Shown here one piece after another: positions 22,460 to 23,500 of a stretch of 23,500 bases of DNA (position 1 is the first letter of the stretch; every line of letters starts with the position of its first letter). Both the position numbers and the translations under genes were made by a program. Origin of the DNA: Bacteroidota bacterium. Its GTDB lineage: Bacteria; Bacteroidota; Bacteroidia; Chitinophagales; Saprospiraceae. Location of the stretch: contig JAJRUR010000260.1 of NCBI GenBank assembly GCA_024277695.1, positions 1 to 23,500 on the forward strand. Direction: 5' to 3'. The notes under the pieces were generated by a model. It saw nothing but the letters and a program-made list of their open reading frames with translations. It was not told where the DNA came from and did not search any database.

Positions 22460-23107
22460 ATGATCAGAATATGGACTATGATATTAGGCGCTTGGTTGAG
22501 CATTGGTGCCATAGGCCATGAGATAGAGAATGATTTGGCCGTTGCCTATGTCGAGCGGTATAGTGCAATAGCCATTTCAGAGATGCAGGATCACGGCATA
22601 CCGGCCAGTATAAAACTCGGTCAGGCACTCTTAGAGTCCAATTACGGTACCAGTGTATTGGCCCAAAGAAGCCAAAATCACTTTGGCCTCAAGTGCAAAG
22701 ATTACTGGGAGGGGAAGAAATACTATCACGAAGACGATGATTTTGACACCAATGGAAAGCTCATCAAGTCCTGTTTTAGGTCTTATGATCAGGTGGAGGA
22801 TTCGTATAGAGATCACTCTGATTTCTTACTACATTCTCCTACATATAAGACACTCTTTGAGATCGATAAAACGGACTACAGAGCTTGGGCAAAGGGATTA
22901 AAGGCTTGTGGTTATGCTACCGATCCCACATATCCTGAAAAATTGATACGTATCATCGAGCGCTACGGGCTCACACGATACGACAGATATACTCAATCTC
23001 ATGATGCTCAGGTGGTTCTACAGACGAAATGGAAGACGAACCATAAGCCACCTGAGCCTTTTTTGATTCCGGATGGATATATTATGGGCACTTTTAAAAA
23101 ACATTGA
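22460..23107 (+). CDS. Secreted endo-beta-N-acetylglucosaminidase (GH73, FlgJ-like)
   Basis: A peptidoglycan hydrolase that cuts the glycan strand. From the ATG at 22460 it begins MIRIWTMILGAWLSIGAIGH, a signal peptide; the frame is open to 22400, but the 20 extra residues would mask it. The GH73 domain covers most of the 215 residues: AISEMQDHGIPASIKLGQAL then LESNYGTS with the likely catalytic Glu59, NHFGLKCK (73-80), YYHEDDDFD, FRSYDQVEDSYRDHSDFLL and GYATDPTYPEKLIRIIERYG. No LysM or other cell-wall anchor follows; the short tail is His- and Lys-rich. It is convergent with the PrsW-like gene, with only 11 bases between the stop codons. Confidence 0.9.
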   Translation: MIRIWTMILGAWLSIGAIGHEIENDLAVAYVERYSAIAISEMQDHGIPASIKLGQALLESNYGTSVLAQRSQNHFGLKCKDYWEGKKYYHEDDDFDTNGKLIKSCFRSYDQVEDSYRDHSDFLLHSPTYKTLFEIDKTDYRAWAKGLKACGYATDPTYPEKLIRIIERYGLTRYDRYTQSHDAQVVLQTKWKTNHKPPEPFLIPDGYIMGTFKKH

Positions 23108-23118
23108 AAACAAAGGTC

Positions 23119-23500
23119 TCACTCTTCTTCTCCTAGAATGATGTCTCCCAGATAGTCCTCTTCTTCTTGCACTTCATAGCGATCAATATTAGGAAATACT
23201 GCCTGACTCTGTACTGAAGATCTTGCGACTACTTCTTGCTGTCCTTTTAGTTTTTTGATCAAAAACACTCCCCAAATATGATTGCCCAATAAAACTACCA
23301 AAGCTCCCGGAAGGAGATTATCGGATATGTCCTGAACGATAAATATATCATATAATCCATGAAGTGCTACCGGTATCAAAAAAGACCACCAAAGGTATTT
23401 GGGTTTTTTACGCACAGAATATTTGTAAAAATAATAACCCATTACGATCCCGAATGCCACGTGTGCAGGTACAGCGGTAAATAACCTGACAAGCATCGTC
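23119..23500 (-). CDS. PrsW-family intramembrane metalloprotease, C-terminal part (cut by window edge)
   Basis: The frame is open past the right edge, so this is the 3' end of a longer gene. The Met at 23496 is internal: VRLFTAVPAHVAFGIVMGYY is the middle PrsW motif with its conserved His, and it is followed by FLIPVALHGLYDIF, the second His motif, and by LLPGALVVLLGNHIWGVFLI. These are membrane helices. The acidic C-terminus (EVQEEEDYLGDIILGEEE) is cytoplasmic in the usual topology. The Glu-rich N-terminal motif lies outside the window, so activity cannot be judged. Confidence 0.8.
   Translation of the reverse strand, partial: TMLVRLFTAVPAHVAFGIVMGYYFYKYSVRKKPKYLWWSFLIPVALHGLYDIFIVQDISDNLLPGALVVLLGNHIWGVFLIKKLKGQQEVVARSSVQSQAVFPNIDRYEVQEEEDYLGDIILGEEE

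Noticed and set aside
1..23500. CRISPR array, prophage, toxin-antitoxin or defence island
   Set aside because: No evenly spaced direct repeats, no integrase or transposase, and no defence-type protein motifs are visible on either strand.

Overview
The window is a chromosomal segment of a Bacteroidota bacterium. The clade is inferred from three things: promoters of the TTTG-N20-TAnnTTTG type (two full matches), a set of typical Bacteroidota families (Bat aerotolerance proteins, an OMP_b-brl_3 type TonB-dependent barrel, a KDO8PS-like DAHP synthase fused to chorismate mutase, a MurA with Asp in place of the usual Cys), and the near absence of Shine-Dalgarno sequences. A Saprospiria-like member is possible, but the sequence alone does not prove it. 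No phage, integrase, insertion sequence or CRISPR array is visible; the region reads as housekeeping and metabolic core.

Layout. Positions 1-512 hold the N-terminal third of prfA (minus strand), which runs off the left edge. Positions 644-1550 encode an ECF sigma factor and a small probable anti-sigma factor, followed by two tandem terminators. Positions 1606-9071 are a tightly packed minus-strand block transcribed as hmgA, hppD, kmo, tdo, paaA, paaB, paaC, paaD. It joins tyrosine breakdown (4-hydroxyphenylpyruvate to homogentisate to ring cleavage), the first steps of tryptophan breakdown (kynurenine and 3-hydroxykynurenine) and the oxygenase core of the phenylacetyl-CoA epoxidase. Immediately upstream is a fused DAHP synthase/chorismate mutase (9182-10279), so aromatic synthesis and breakdown are neighbours. 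Then come murA (10452-11768) and tRNA-Phe (11914-11986), the latter with its own promoter and terminator.

Positions 12063-12857 (plus strand) encode a membrane-anchored MtfA-like protein whose catalytic motif has decayed. Positions 13116-16027 (minus) form a reduced Bat operon, batC, a short BatD-like gene and batD, without batA, batB or batE. After a 554-base divergent intergenic region with two strong hairpins comes a TonB-dependent outer-membrane receptor (16582-19050). A second gene-free stretch (19051-19555) holds a multi-hairpin palindromic element and the nadB promoter. nadB, hemJ and pth (19556-22272) form a plus-strand operon. It is followed by a secreted glucosaminidase (22460-23107) and, convergently, the C-terminal part of a PrsW-like membrane protease that runs off the right edge.

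Points most worth a second look: the mixed aromatic operon that ends in PaaABCD without PaaE and is interrupted by a REP-like element; the anti-sigma protein whose HxxxCxxC motif has become HxxxSxxK; the MtfA-like pseudo-peptidase with an HExxH motif ten residues from the expected place; the minimal Bat operon; the Asp-type MurA; the U-U mismatch in the T-stem of tRNA-Phe; and the two palindromic intergenic elements. No clearly novel defence or mobile system was found.
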